Assembly (NCBI GenBank): GCA_002794735.1
Contig: NBAZ01000008.1
Location: 1,302,001-1,366,000, forward strand
From: Pyrrhoderma lamaoense
Lineage: Eukaryota; Basidiomycota; Agaricomycetes; Hymenochaetales; Hymenochaetaceae
Direction of reading: 5' to 3'
DNA: 64,000 nucleotides
Shown: piece after piece, positions 24,817 to 35,518 of the stretch
Numbering within the stretch: the first letter of the stretch is position 1
Layout of the letters: each line of letters opens with the position of its first letter
Translations under genes and position numbers: made by a program
The notes under the pieces: model-generated
The model's input: the letters and a program-made list of their open reading frames with translations, nothing else
The model's database searches: none
Told to the model about the DNA's origin: nothing

Positions 24817-27572
24817 TCAGTCTTCGACAAGCCGTACACGTAAAGGTAGTTGCGGTCTCCCCTCGCTCCCCGAATCGTCCTCAACCGTAACTAGTTCTGG
24901 ATGCTGAACTGGGCCCATCGCCCAGAACACATCCGGACCGGGGGTAAATATAAATCGCGAGACAAGCTGGGCAAGTGCCAGCTCTGTTTATAGAAGTACA
25001 ATGTTTGTTATTGTCAAAAGTGTGTAGGTTTGATCGATTGATTAATATGTTTGAAATATATATAGCTTATAAAGGGAGTACGTACTCAGTTCCATTTCAG
25101 CGAATTTGAATCCTCTGTAGAATAAGGAGGTAGATGATTATGAGATATCAATTTGAAAAAAATGAGATAATAATTCTTACATGCAAGCTCTTGATCCGCC
25201 AAGGAAGGTCATTCTGTAGTGATATTATTCCAAGAAATTTGGCTACCTACTCATAGTAAAAAGTCGAATAGCTTACGTCTGCGAATATACACCAGGTAGC
25301 TTTGATCTCTCCACACTCTCTGGTAAAGGCTCAAGCCACCTCTCAGGCCTCCAGATATCTGCGTCTTCACCCCAGATATATTTGTTCCGATTAGCACCAA
25401 GGATAGAGATATGAATCGTTGTACCCTTCTTGAGGACAATCTCTCTAATATGTGTCTTTGATTTGGATTCTTTTTCTTCCATGAATGAGGAGGTGGTGAG
25501 AGGGCAGCTGGAATAGGGTGCGAAAGAGGGAGGATTACATCCCGGGTTGTTACGCGGTCAAGTTGCGGGCGGGAGGATGTAGTCTTAGTGTCTCTCGGCA
25601 TACAGCATCTAAGTAAGGTAGTCCCATGAGCGAGTCATAGTCCAGTTCAATATCCTTCATGGAAGTAGCGCCATGTAGATAGGCATATTGCTTATACGCA
25701 TTCCGTACTTCCTCACGCAGACGGTTTTGAGCGTCTATGTGATCTGCTAGGATATGTAGGGCTCGAGCAATTGCGCTAGACGTGGTATCATGAGCGGCTG
25801 TTATGAATGTACTATTGTGTGATGATGATTATGATCATCAGACCATTAAAAAGGCATTAGAGCGAAGGGTAACGGAAATGTATAAGGCTAGAACATACTT
25901 CATATGTGCGAGAAGTTCGGACTCGGGAAGCTTCTCGGACGAATTAGCTTGCACTTGATAAATAAATAAAAGGGAGAATGTGTTAGAAAGCATTCTCTTT
26001 CTGATCTTATATTTTACTTAAATTAATAGCATACTTAAGATACTCATTATATCCTTCCCTTTCCCTAGTTGTGTGCGGACAGTTTCATCCCTTCTTCTAG
26101 AGCACGTCTTTTCTGTCGAAGAATACTCTTCGACAAATTCTCAATCTCATCCGTGTGAGCAGCAATCTCTTTGACTGTACCCGGGCCAGTGAGGTCAAGA
26201 ATCCGTCGTCTCAGAGAAGGAGGGCCAAACTTGACTGCTAATGGACCGAAAAGCCGGATAAAAGCTACCTTTGCAAGGAGTGGTCTGGATGGTAGTGTGT
26301 CCGCAAAAGGAAATCGAACAAAATAAGTAATGTTGATCATATGTACTCTGAGAAATAGCTTACTGCAACTTCTTCATTGCCTCTGCAAGCGGATCCATTT
26401 CCTTTTGTACATTGAACGCCTCAAAGGAGTATCCGAAACCTCCTTGTCCGATGTATTCCAATGCGGCGCGTGAGACCCAATCCATAACATCTACAAATTC
26501 CTTTTTGCCGCTCCTCACCTCTTGTTCAATAGTATCGCAGAGCTGATTACTCGGAAATGAGGTAAACAGTATCACCGATCACATAGTAGGCGAATGAATT
26601 GTGGCGGTGTGTGGAACGGAGAGCAGTGTGGATGTGACAAGACAGACGAAACAAGTGATGGAGAATAAAGACGTATTATTTGACCAAGACAGAGGGGATT
26701 TAAAATGTTGAGAAAATATAAATCTTACGCAAAGACATGCGAGTGGCATACCTCATTTGAAATAGGATAGAAGATTGGGAGCAAACCTCTCATGTGCTTG
26801 AGAGAAAAGACGGGGTTCAGCATCTTCCTTTGTCTTCTATGTTCTTCCCTATGGCACGTATACTTGTGAGGATATGTTAAGCATGTAAAGATCTAAAGAG
26901 ATAATTTACCTAGAGTGGATAGTAAACTTCTTCCAAGGAGTAGGCTGTTTAAGCTATAAATATAAATTATCTCAATACTTTTTCACTTTCTTCTCTCCCT
27001 AGTAAGGGAATATAGATGAGCAAAAACTGAACTAACACTAGGAACTGGCGGGTTTCTTCGTATGCACTCTGATCTTTCCAACAGATATGATAAAGAGCAA
27101 GTGGGTCAGAAATAAATAGACCTTTCTCCTGAAATAAGAGTTGAGATTAGATCATATTACTATTTTATGTATGAGAACTAAAACAGACTCCAAAGAGCAG
27201 ATTGATGCGTACAGCACCACCGTACTCGCGATAGAGTCGTTCGTGGAATTTCCAACCGTCTTTCGCGTAGTATTCATCCAGGTTACCTGTTAGAAGAATT
27301 CGTTGATTTAAGACATTTATCCAACGCGGTACGGAAAATTAAAGTTCAATTCGCAAATAACAAGCAAGTATCAATTCATTCGGGCTTGTCTTGTGAGATT
27401 GAAGTGAGAAGAACGAACCTTTCCACCATGAAGACGGTGCGGGTCCGGGTATGTTAGCAAGATATCCATAATCTCGTGTAAAACGGAGGGAACGCCACGC
27501 AATGAGTGTAGTAAGAAAAGCAACCACACAGGAAGCCGGAGTGGTTGATAGTGCTGAAGATAGAAAGTCCAT
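24817..27572 (-). CDS. Cytochrome P450 monooxygenase, complete
   Basis: Starts MDFLSSALSTTPASCVVAFL (27572), an N-terminal ER anchor followed by NIPGPAPSSWWKG. Further exons carry EKGLFISDPLALYHICWKD, LLSTLGEEHRRQRKMLNPVF (C-helix WxxxR-type region), the I-helix FITAAHDTTSSAIARAL, the K-helix VCRETLRLHPPA (ExxR), WRPERW, and the heme loop FLGGSRACIGFKFAEMEL with the axial Cys. It ends RVRLVEDSTOP at 24817. About a dozen short introns. At least three one-base deficits break the frame: CCC at 26089-26091, GGG at 25566-25568, and one between 25484 and 25520. All P450 signatures are intact once these are allowed for. Microsomal oxidation of an unknown lipid or secondary metabolite is the expected role. 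Confidence 0.92.
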
Positions 27573-28730
27573 CTCTTGGAAGGCAAGACTAAAAAGAGGT
27601 GTATGTTGGGAAGAAGAGAGCGAGAACAAGAAAATACAAAGGAGATTATAGAGAACTCGAAGGCCTCGCAGAAAGCAACTGATTTATTCTTTAAAACATT
27701 TGACAACTCGGGAGAAGTAGATCTCTTGATGTATTTTTATACATTCGCGTGGTCCTAGGACTACTCGTATAAAAGAATACAGGTCTTATCTTTACCAGGA
27801 TCTAGTCACCCTTCATTCTTTATTGTTTGAGGCGGATATTGTTGTCGGCAAACTTGTACGCAAGAGTTAGTGCTTAGAATTAATATTTATTATGATTTAC
27901 TGTGTGCTTTTTTTGGAGCTGCCAAAGCAGGCTAGAATGCTTTGCAAAAAAAGATGACGCTCATCCTTATTCGACTTCGATGAATCGGCATGGGAACTAG
28001 TATAGGTGCTTCGGATTCTCCAGTAAAGAATGTTAGCTGGTTAACAATTACAATAAGCAAGAGAAGCCCGAAATAGTGTCACGTTAGGTCATTCTAGTGA
28101 GAAAGGGAACGGAAAAAACATATGATAGCAAAATAAACATAGGGGCTCTTCTCAGTCCAGTATGGTTTGAGGAGATGTGTTTTCAGTGTGAGTACTAGTA
28201 TTCTATAGACAAACGCATCTTCGGAGCCTTACGAACTAAGAGGTAAGCGACTATTACCACCACCAAAGTCAAAGCTTCGTTCCTAAACCTTGATGTGGGA
28301 AAACAAATGTGAAACATTTTGGGTGACAGGCGGCCACAATGATACATTGGAACCATCTATTATTAACTTCGCAAATGAGATGTCTGGTCTTATTACCCTG
28401 AGAGAAGTCACCATACTGCTAGACAGAAACGATGTGCCTGCTCTGCGGGAGCAAAATACAGAAATTAAGCATCCGTCATTCCCTGTAAGGCAAGATAGAA
28501 GTACAATGAATAACTGGAATCGAATTCCGTATCTCCGAAACTTCAAGCCTGTAAGTGCGATGACGTAAACAAATGTGACTAACTGACTAATTAATCAAGC
28601 ACTCACGTGATATAGCTATATAGCAGATCGGTTAACTCCGATTGATCAAGAGCATGTGTAGACACTATACTGAAAGTTAGTCGATTTTCGAGCTCGCTGT
28701 TGCGGCATACCTCAAGACCAATCGACACCC
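27573..28730. other. Intergenic, P450 and RPL7 promoters, with one unassigned open frame
   Basis: Between two divergent genes. A plus-strand frame (about 28293-28568) reads IINFANEMSGLITLREVTIL and LLDRNDVPALREQNTEIK, with the antisense strand also open. It shows no known domain and ends near the RPL7 promoter, so it is not called a gene. The remainder is AT-rich. Confidence 0.4.
28603..28610. promoter_or_regulatory. Palindromic TCACGTGA upstream of RPL7
   Basis: TCACGTGA lies about 121 bp upstream of the RPL7 ATG. Cbf1-type factors bind this motif and regulate ribosomal protein genes in some fungi. The role here is inferred. Confidence 0.45.
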
Positions 28731-29843
28731 ATGGCTCCATCAACGACGTATGTCAATATTTCTGTACTTTAAAAGTCATATGCTAATATAAAATTATTTT
28801 AGAGTGCCAACCGCTACAGTTCGTAAACATCCAAATACATTGGAAAACAGGGAACTAACTCAATCACAACTTTGTATCAATCCAGGATATTGAGGTGCCG
28901 GAGACCCTCCTCAAAAAGCGCAAGCAGAATGAGAAAGCCCGTGAGGAGCGAATTGCCGCAGCCTCTGCCGCTCGTAAAGTATGTGTCGGAATGTGTCTAA
29001 ATTTCTCAAGTTCTTGTATCTACTATGATGTATACGATTTTCAACGAAGAACGGCTAGACCTCACCGTCTATGTTGCCTTCAATTAACCATCTTTCGGGA
29101 CTGATCAACTTTACACTCTCGTAATCTATAATGAACTTTGACTAACAAGTTTCCATTAGGCACAGAAAGCTAAACGTAAAGTAGTTTTCAAGCGTGCTGA
29201 GACGTATGCAAAGGAATACCTTGCTAAAGAGAGAGAAGAAATCCGACTCAAGCGAGCTGCTCGTTCTTCTGGTGACTTCTTTGTCCCAGCTGAGCCAAAG
29301 GTATACTTCGTCGTCCGCATTCGAGGTATCAACGAAATTGCCCCAAGCCCAGAAAAATCCTCCAGCTTTTGCGTCTTCTTCAAATCAACAATGGTGTATT
29401 CGTTAAGGTGACCAAAGCAACTCAACAAATGCTCCGACTCGTTGAGCCCTACGTCACATACGGGTATGAATTTTGTTATATCTGTTTCAGTCAAGTCGGT
29501 ATGCTGAGAATACAAATTTTAGTGAGCCTAACCTCAAGTCTGTCCGTGAACTTATCTACAAGCGTGGATACGGAAAGGTCGACAAGCAACGCGTTCCTCT
29601 CACTTCCAATGCAGTAATTGAGAATGCTCTTGGAAAGTATGACATTCTTTGCGTTGAAGATCTTGTCCACGAGATTGCTACCGCCGGACCCCACTTCAAG
29701 CAGGCCGCCAACTTCCTCTGGCCATTCAAGCTCTCAAACCCAAATGGTGGGTGGCGCAAGCGCAAGTTCCTTCACTTCGTTGAGGGTGGTGACCATGGTA
29801 ACCGGAGGCAAACATTAACAAGCTCATCCGTCAAATGAACTGA
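28731..29843 (+). CDS. RPL7: 60S ribosomal protein L7 (uL30)
   Basis: Exons: MAPSTT (28731-28747), VPTAT, then [40 protein letters not shown], the conserved [18 protein letters not shown] block, [59 protein letters not shown], and the end [20 protein letters not shown]. Two one-base deficits are certain against this highly conserved protein: CCCC at 29341-29344 (needs five) and GG at 29804-29805 (needs three). Without repair the reading would stop early. An essential protein cannot be broken twice in a living cell, so these are probably sequencing errors. The third intron (28979-29159, 181 nt) is about three times longer than the others and hosts a C/D snoRNA. A TCACGTGA lies upstream. Confidence 0.95.
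29020..29108 (+). ncRNA. Intronic C/D box snoRNA in RPL7, predicted guide for 25S rRNA 2'-O-methylation
   Basis: Inside RPL7 intron 3. A C-box-like ATGATGT is at 29025-29031 and a D box CTGA at 29101-29104, about 80 nt apart. Directly before the D box, CCATCTTTCGGG (29088-29099) is a perfect 12-nt complement of the universally conserved LSU rRNA segment CCCGAAAGATGG. Counting five bases from the D box places the modified base at the G of CCCG, which I believe corresponds to yeast 25S Gm805. Yeast RPL7A and RPL7B introns host snR39 and snR59, which target Am807 in the same segment, so host and target are both conserved. The C box deviates in its last base, and no clear terminal stem or second guide was found. 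Confidence 0.78.
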
Positions 29844-30481
29844 GCATGGACGTTTGGTCTCGAGATGGAAGTGAAGGTTGTGTGTGTATGATTTCACTTG
29901 GGAGATTGGTGTGTAGAGAGGGTTAGTTAGGGGTTATTTTTGGTACTGGTCCGGTTGACGAGTCTATCAAAGAGAGTTTGAGCTACTCAAACGAAATGTA
30001 TGGCTATGAGTCGCTTTTTTATGGCACTTTTCTATTTTACATGTATGTGCTTCCTCATGTCATCCATCACAAAAATTTTGCATGGGGCTATCTTTTGCTC
30101 TTTTTCCTATCTAATTTGTATCATGTGTCCACTCTGTGCATACTAGTCTCACTATCGTGAAATAAGTTGGTGGCCATCAAAAGCTTAAGACTCAGCATCC
30201 GAAAGTTTTGACCATTGTTATTATTACCATAATAAGAAAACTAACAATACTTCTTTAGGGATTTGTAAGCTGCAGCCGACTTCTTTTACCACAATACAAT
30301 TGTTATTCTTCTATTCATTTTGTCGTTCAAGAAGGGAGTGATTGAATCATGTCAGCATTATATCATGCAGAAACAAAGATTAGGCTTTCGCTCAGGCCGC
30401 TTAACATTCCTTTTGTGTAATGAAGATTGCCTCTTCAGGATGTCTTAGAAATGTGGTCAACAGCTAATCAACAATCATAGA
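29844..30481. other. Intergenic between RPL7 and the F-box/LRR-like gene
   Basis: RPL7 3' UTR followed by AT-rich promoter sequence. A 60-codon hydrophobic frame (29978-30160) has no conserved feature. Confidence 0.45.
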
Positions 30482-32406
30482 ATGGCAACTTTCCGTCTCT
30501 CTCACTCTCTCCATCATCTTGGCATCTATGTGCTCCTCACTACGATTGTATGTATTTTGTACTTACTGCTAGAGTCAGCTACCATGGAAGATCAACCTAC
30601 TTTTCTGATTTTGGACACTTCACCTCCTAAGGATCCACCTAAAGGTCCGACATCATCACCACCTCCAATACCGATATCACTATCGATACCAATAGTATTA
30701 CCACCACTGTCATCACAACCACGACAATCAGTGGTTGCTGTGGAGGATCGACAAGCTGTTCTGTTTTTGTATACAACTCCGAAGAGACCACAACTACCAC
30801 TACCAAAACTACCATCGCCATTAGGATCAGAAGTTTTGGGCAAGTTTCTACGGGAAATAATATACTATTATGTCCGGATACTTGAAGATGAGTTTAAGTG
30901 GAAATTTGAGCCACGAAGAACTTCAAGAAGAAGAAAACGGCATGAACCCAATATACCAATATTAAATGAAAGACCCATACAGGACCCTCTCCTTATCCAC
31001 GCAAGAGGAGGCAGCCGTGTTCCATTTTTCAGAACTAAACTGCTCCCGAATCTTCTACAACTTGCTACCGTGAATTCCATGTTCAAGGACATAATTTATA
31101 CCTATTTATATGGAGAAATCTATATCGACTCATCTAAACAACTGAAATTATTGGCGCGAACGGTCAAGGAAAATACGGTTGATCAAAGCTATCTACGGAA
31201 TCTTTATCTTCCTGGTGGTTTTTTCGATTACTATCTATATTTGACTTCAGACACTGGGTTGCCTTTGGCAGACGAATTGAACCTCAAAGAAATCATCATT
31301 CGATGTCCAAACCTTCGGAAATCGTGGCATTTCGAGGAAAAAGTATGCAAATTCACTTCCGGAGTGCAAATCGACTCCCAGATAACGAATTTGTGCTTGA
31401 AAATCACAAATGATGACTTCTTCGAAGGTATCATGGAACCAGTAAAGCTCAAGGCTTTGAGGGAATTATACCTGACTTTTGTTCCAGGTAACTCCGAAAG
31501 TAAGCAGGGCGATAATAAATGCGGAAGGTCATTGTGGTCAAAGTCCTGCATGCCTCAGCTCCGGAAGCTTGTTTTTATTGGCTTGGAAGTTAAAAGTTAT
31601 CAAGCCCCTCGACTAGAGCTACCGAATTCTTTCTACGTCAATTCTGTTCAACTGATCGATGGCGACTATAGTACCGTTCCTTTTTTGATCCAGAAACACC
31701 TTACAAAATATAAAAAAACTCTAGAATCCTTAATCATCACGGCACAACTTAATAATATCGACGACGAGTACGATGATTATCGTTATCTGCTTTGTTTCCA
31801 AAAATTACGGGAACTTCATATGCCTCTGGAGAGTTTTAATACTTCCCAATCAATATATCTGCCCCAACTTCTGCATTTTACACTTTCCTCTGACCCAGCG
31901 AAGGATTGGAGCCAATCAAATAGAAATGTAGTGGAATCTGTGATGTCAATGATGAATAATGATATTCTGCCTACAATGAAAGACGACTCCAGGGAATATC
32001 ATTCTAGCAATTCAGGAGGGAGAAAGAAATTACCAAGGAGAAGATTATGTATCGCATCTAGAGATATACACTTTAACGAGATGAAAAAGGCAATTAACCT
32101 CGCAATAGAAGCAGATATAGTCTTATTTTTTTATACTGACGAGCGTCCAGATAGACTCAATCCATTATCATGTATGTATTATATGCCTAATTTTTTTCAT
32201 TTAAAAGCATCCTTGATAGGACTTGTGCTGACTACTTCTTTTTGATAGCGAAATCAATGCAAAATATCCTACGGAAAGTGAAGAGGACAAGTTCAAAGGA
32301 AGAACTCGCGCCATTTCATATCAGTGATCTTCCGGTTAAAGGGGCGTGGACCTATTTACTTCAACTGAAGAGTCAGAGAAATAGAAACAACCCAAATTAT
32401 GTCTAA
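30482..32406 (+). CDS. F-box/LRR-like protein with a proline-rich N-terminus
   Basis: Exon 1 (30482-32171) joins exon 2 (32249-32406) through an intron with donor gtatgt and acceptor gatag. The joined C-terminus reads FHISDLPVKGAWTYLLQLKS and stops at 32404-32406. About 615 residues from the first ATG, or 34 fewer from ATG 30584 (MEDQPTFLILDTSPP). The segment before 30584 is hydrophobic (LGIYVLLTTIVCILYLLLES) and may be non-coding. Next come a Pro-rich stretch, an F-box-like helix (LPNLLQLATVNSMFKDIIYT YLYG), and irregular leucine-rich repeats (LKEIIIRCPNLRKSWHF, LKALRELYLTFVPG, MPQLRKLVFIGLEV, FQKLRELHMPLESF). Such proteins often recruit substrates to SCF ubiquitin ligases and are expanded in agaricomycetes. 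The F-box is weak, so this is a family-style assignment. Confidence 0.65.
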
Positions 32407-34001
32407 GAATAATTGTAATTAGTGTAACAATTCGATAAACCGACAAGTACTCATCTAAATCATTGTTTATGGACGTATCCGCCAAAGATTGATAAATCAG
32501 TTGAACCTATTATGCCATTCATAGGTAAAATATGAACAAAGATGCAGCAGATTATCGCTGTTTGTTATCAATTTATAAAAACAAAGTAATAGGTTGTAAA
32601 GCAATCTTCTCGTATTTTAGTTGTTTGTAAGTATTTAAGATTCTGAGTTGCTGCAAGGTATTACAATCAATCGCACACACAGCAAAGTATCCAGATGCAG
32701 ATCAAACATGTGTAACGGGGTCCAATAAGTCGCTATAGACTTAGGAATAGATATCAAATATAACCGAGTAATAACGTAGTATACTTACAGGCCTCCATCC
32801 TCAGAGAAAAACAACATAGATTGGCACAAAATCCAAGTGATAAAAGTCTTTGGAGTTCTTGTTGAGAAAGCTTGGACTACATGGCCCGAATATTGCAGGG
32901 GTGATAATCTTAGACAACGCAATACTAAGGAGTTCATTTAGAAGAAGAGGGGAAGAGAATTACTTTGCGTAATTTAAATTAACAATCATGGTTCAAGACA
33001 ATATTGTCAAAGAAGATGGACGTATGTTTCCCGCTAAACATATAGCAAAACGGGACCCCGAATAATAGATTGCAGCAGCTATTGATAGTTACATAGTAAT
33101 TGTTTCTGTCGATAGATAAGTATTTCAAATTGGGAATAGCGGGATGAAGAGCAAAGTAGTCAAGAAGAATAAACATGGTCTAAGTCAAGTGAATGCCCAG
33201 ACGCGGGTATACCTAGGCTGATCCGAGACAGATGTTTCGAGGGACTATTGATGAGATATATCGAGCGCAGCAGCAGTTTAGAGTGTAAACAGACATAGAT
33301 GTATTTGGACTGTGTGTTTCAAGCTGCGGAAACCGGTGTTATCTAGTGTTGCTTCTTTGAAAGTCATAAACTACGGAAAACAGTGCAACAAAATTGCTTG
33401 GGAATAATAAATCCCGTGATCTTCACCAACTTGAACTTGATTCTCCATATTTTAAGTTTTCAAACTCCCTTGTTAATTTTTTCATTGATGGCTAGAACGT
33501 AGCACATGCATGATGTATGAACGTATACAAACAAGAAGGCACAAGGGCAGGATGGAACGGAGTAGAAGAGTGGAGAAAAGAGGAGTAGAGTATACTTACT
33601 TAATGACTCGTGCCCTCATAACTTCCTAATTTGGTATGACAAGATGTGTTAGTCACCATAATTGCAGTGCAAAATAGAGGTAGGAACGACGTCATAATAC
33701 TCACGCCAGCGTAGATGCAATCTCCCTTCCCAAATGCTGCATTTTGCCTGAGACCCGATGCAAAGATGCCTATAAAGACTGTAACGTGGAGTTTATTACT
33801 CCCTGCTCTCATCTCCCCCTCTCATCTCTCCTCAGAGCTTTGTAAGTCCCGTCTTCGTAGCTCTCCTAATTATTTCATCACTAAATAATCTTTCTTATAT
33901 TTTTATAATACCTGTATTTCATTAGTATATATAGCCCCTTTTCAATACATCGACAAACCCCGCTAAACTACAACCCAGGCTAATCTACCTAAACTTGAAT
34001 A
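32407..34001. other. Intergenic with possible LRR remnant on the minus strand
   Basis: Mostly AT-rich. Minus-strand fragments at about 33330-33220 (LKLLLRSIYLINSPSKHLS) and 33176-33100 (LLDYFALHPAIPNLKYLSID) resemble leucine-rich repeats. A minus-strand frame at 33812-33600 (IFASGLRQNAAFGKGDCIYAG, ending GSYEGTSH) is possibly spliced but not recognised. The final 200 bp hold the SUR7-like promoter. Confidence 0.4.
32979..33310 (-). pseudogene. Possible relic of an F-box/LRR gene
   Basis: Two short LRR-like segments in different frames, on the strand opposite the F-box/LRR gene at 30482-32406, with stops between them and no F-box or start. The resemblance is general leucine spacing only, not residue identity, so this is tentative. 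Confidence 0.3.
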
Positions 34002-34650
34002 ATGGTGGAGTCAAAAGTCTTCCCGGGCTTCTTTTTCACAGTTGCAGGCACGGCCCTGCTCGTCGTTGCCTCCATTTCAGTGCCAAAATGGGACGCTATA
34101 ACATTCCTTGATGTCAGAAATACACACTTTGGTGTCTTTGGATATACCGGTACTGGTACATCTATTGGATACTACTTCCCTAGCTCACTTGGAGGGTAAG
34201 ATCTCAATAGAGACATTTTTGAGATACTGCGACATGAAAAACTGACGTCATGTTTTTGTTATTGGCGTTAACAGACATAATATGAATGAAACTGTCTTGC
34301 ATCATCTCACTCAGACATTGATTCTTATTCCAATCGCTGCTGGCTTAGCCGGTTTAGGAGCCATCTGTGGTCTTTTCGGTCTCGGACATAAACGTTCTGG
34401 AACTATTTTCATGACTGTTTTCGCATTCATCGCATTCCTCGTCTCTCTTGTCGCATGGGTGCTTGAGATGGCACTCTTTGGCACTTGGCGTCAGCGTATT
34501 CTAAACTCGAACGGTAGTGCATCGTTCGGGCCTGCAAACTGGATTGTTCTGGGTGGAGTCGCTGCACTCTTCTTTGCATCCATTCTCGGAACGTGTGGAT
34601 GCTGTGGACGTTACAAACACCATTCACACTACAGAGGCGTGTATAAATAA
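34002..34650 (+). CDS. SUR7/PalI family four-helix membrane protein
   Basis: Two exons joined across 34198-34273 give 189 residues starting MVESKVFPGFFFTVAGTALL. Four membrane segments: about residues 8-27, 76-99 (LILIPIAAGLAGLGAICGLF), 104-130 (IFMTVFAFIAFLVSLVAWVL) and 155-178 (WIVLGGVAALFFASILGTCG). The first extracellular loop contains FGVFGYTGTGTSIGYYFPSS, and the end is short and basic (CCGRYKHHSHYRGVYK). Members locate to the plasma membrane (eisosome/MCC, or the pH-sensing PalI/Rim9 branch). The topology is clear. The branch cannot be decided, although the short tail argues against a long-tailed PalI. No frame problems. Confidence 0.8.
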
Positions 34651-34952
34651 CACGAAAATGAAGAACCTTCAGTTTAGTGATACCCCTTACTTCCCTCTTT
34701 TTCTTGCAACGATTTTTATTCAATGAAAGTTATGATTTTTAACACTTTCTTATTTCTCAATGTCCTTACTGGTTACTTGACGATTCGAGACCGGACACTT
34801 TAAAGTACCTTATTGTATAAATCATTAATCAACTGCTGGATGTAGTCAGAAAATTTTATTGAAATCAAAGTAATTTTGGATATTATATTTGATGTAAGTG
34901 AATTAGTGCTAATCAGATGCCTCGAGTCTGTATCCTCAAAAGGATTAGTATC
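34651..34952. other. Intergenic between the SUR7-like gene and tRNA-Val
   Basis: AT-rich 3' flank. No feature seen. Confidence 0.45.
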
Positions 34953-35043
34953 GGTTCAATGGTGTAGTGGTTATCACGTTCGTCTCACATCAAAATTGGT
35001 GTACGGTCACGAGAGGTCCCCGGTTCGAAACCGGGTTGAACCA
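34953..35043 (+). tRNA. tRNA-Val(CAC) with an 18-nt intron
   Basis: Acceptor stem GGTTCAA pairs with TTGAACC, discriminator A at 35043. The D arm is GTGT...ATCAC. The anticodon stem TTCGT pairs with ACGAG and the loop CTCACAC gives anticodon CAC. The 18-nt intron sits one base 3' of the anticodon at the canonical position. The variable loop is AGGTC and the T arm CCCGG-TTCGAAA-CCGGG. All 5-bp and 7-bp stems close. It reads valine GTG codons. Confidence 0.93.
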
Positions 35044-35518
35044 TGATTTTTGAAACATGTAATCATTTTGCATACGATTTTTCTTTCGGGCAAAAGGAGT
35101 TACATAAATTAGCATACTGGTGTATGGAGTATTTCGCAAAGATGCAATGTAAGCATACAACCACATTTTTTTACATGTCATGGATAAGTAAGTAGGGCGA
35201 GACGAATCATGTCAGAGAGATTATTAGAGCCCGACTGAATCCAGGAAAACTAGAACCAATCGGGAAGTGAAGTGCGTTTATGATATAATAAACTCGGAGC
35301 GTATCGGTCTCGGAGGGGAGGGGCGTGTAGCGGTAACTGTCCAATAGACGAGACTGGTGACACGCAAACGATGTGATCGACGAAACTTTTCTTGTGTCGA
35401 TCGAAGTGACCAGTACTCTGCTGTCCTCTTGACCTCCTACTGCTCCTACTTCCGCCTCTCCCTTCTGTCCAAAATACTCTCAAGACTACTCTCCGGTTCT
35501 CGCTCTTTGCTATCCTTA
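35044..35518. other. Intergenic, NAA25 promoter
   Basis: The tRNA terminator side followed by a CT-rich stretch (35425-35520) of the kind seen at basidiomycete transcription starts. Confidence 0.45.

Noticed and set aside
28290..28568. A 92-codon open frame between the P450 and RPL7
   Set aside because: Both strands are open over the same interval, no domain is recognised and the start is not a good ATG context. Left as an unassigned frame.
29050..29075. A second (D' box) guide in the RPL7 intronic snoRNA, near AAGAACGG
   Set aside because: Only eight bases could pair with rRNA and no good D' box follows, so it is not supportable.
28731..29843. Interpretation of RPL7 as a pseudogene
   Set aside because: The protein is essential and every exon is conserved at protein level. 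The only defects are two missing homopolymer bases, of a type seen throughout the window.
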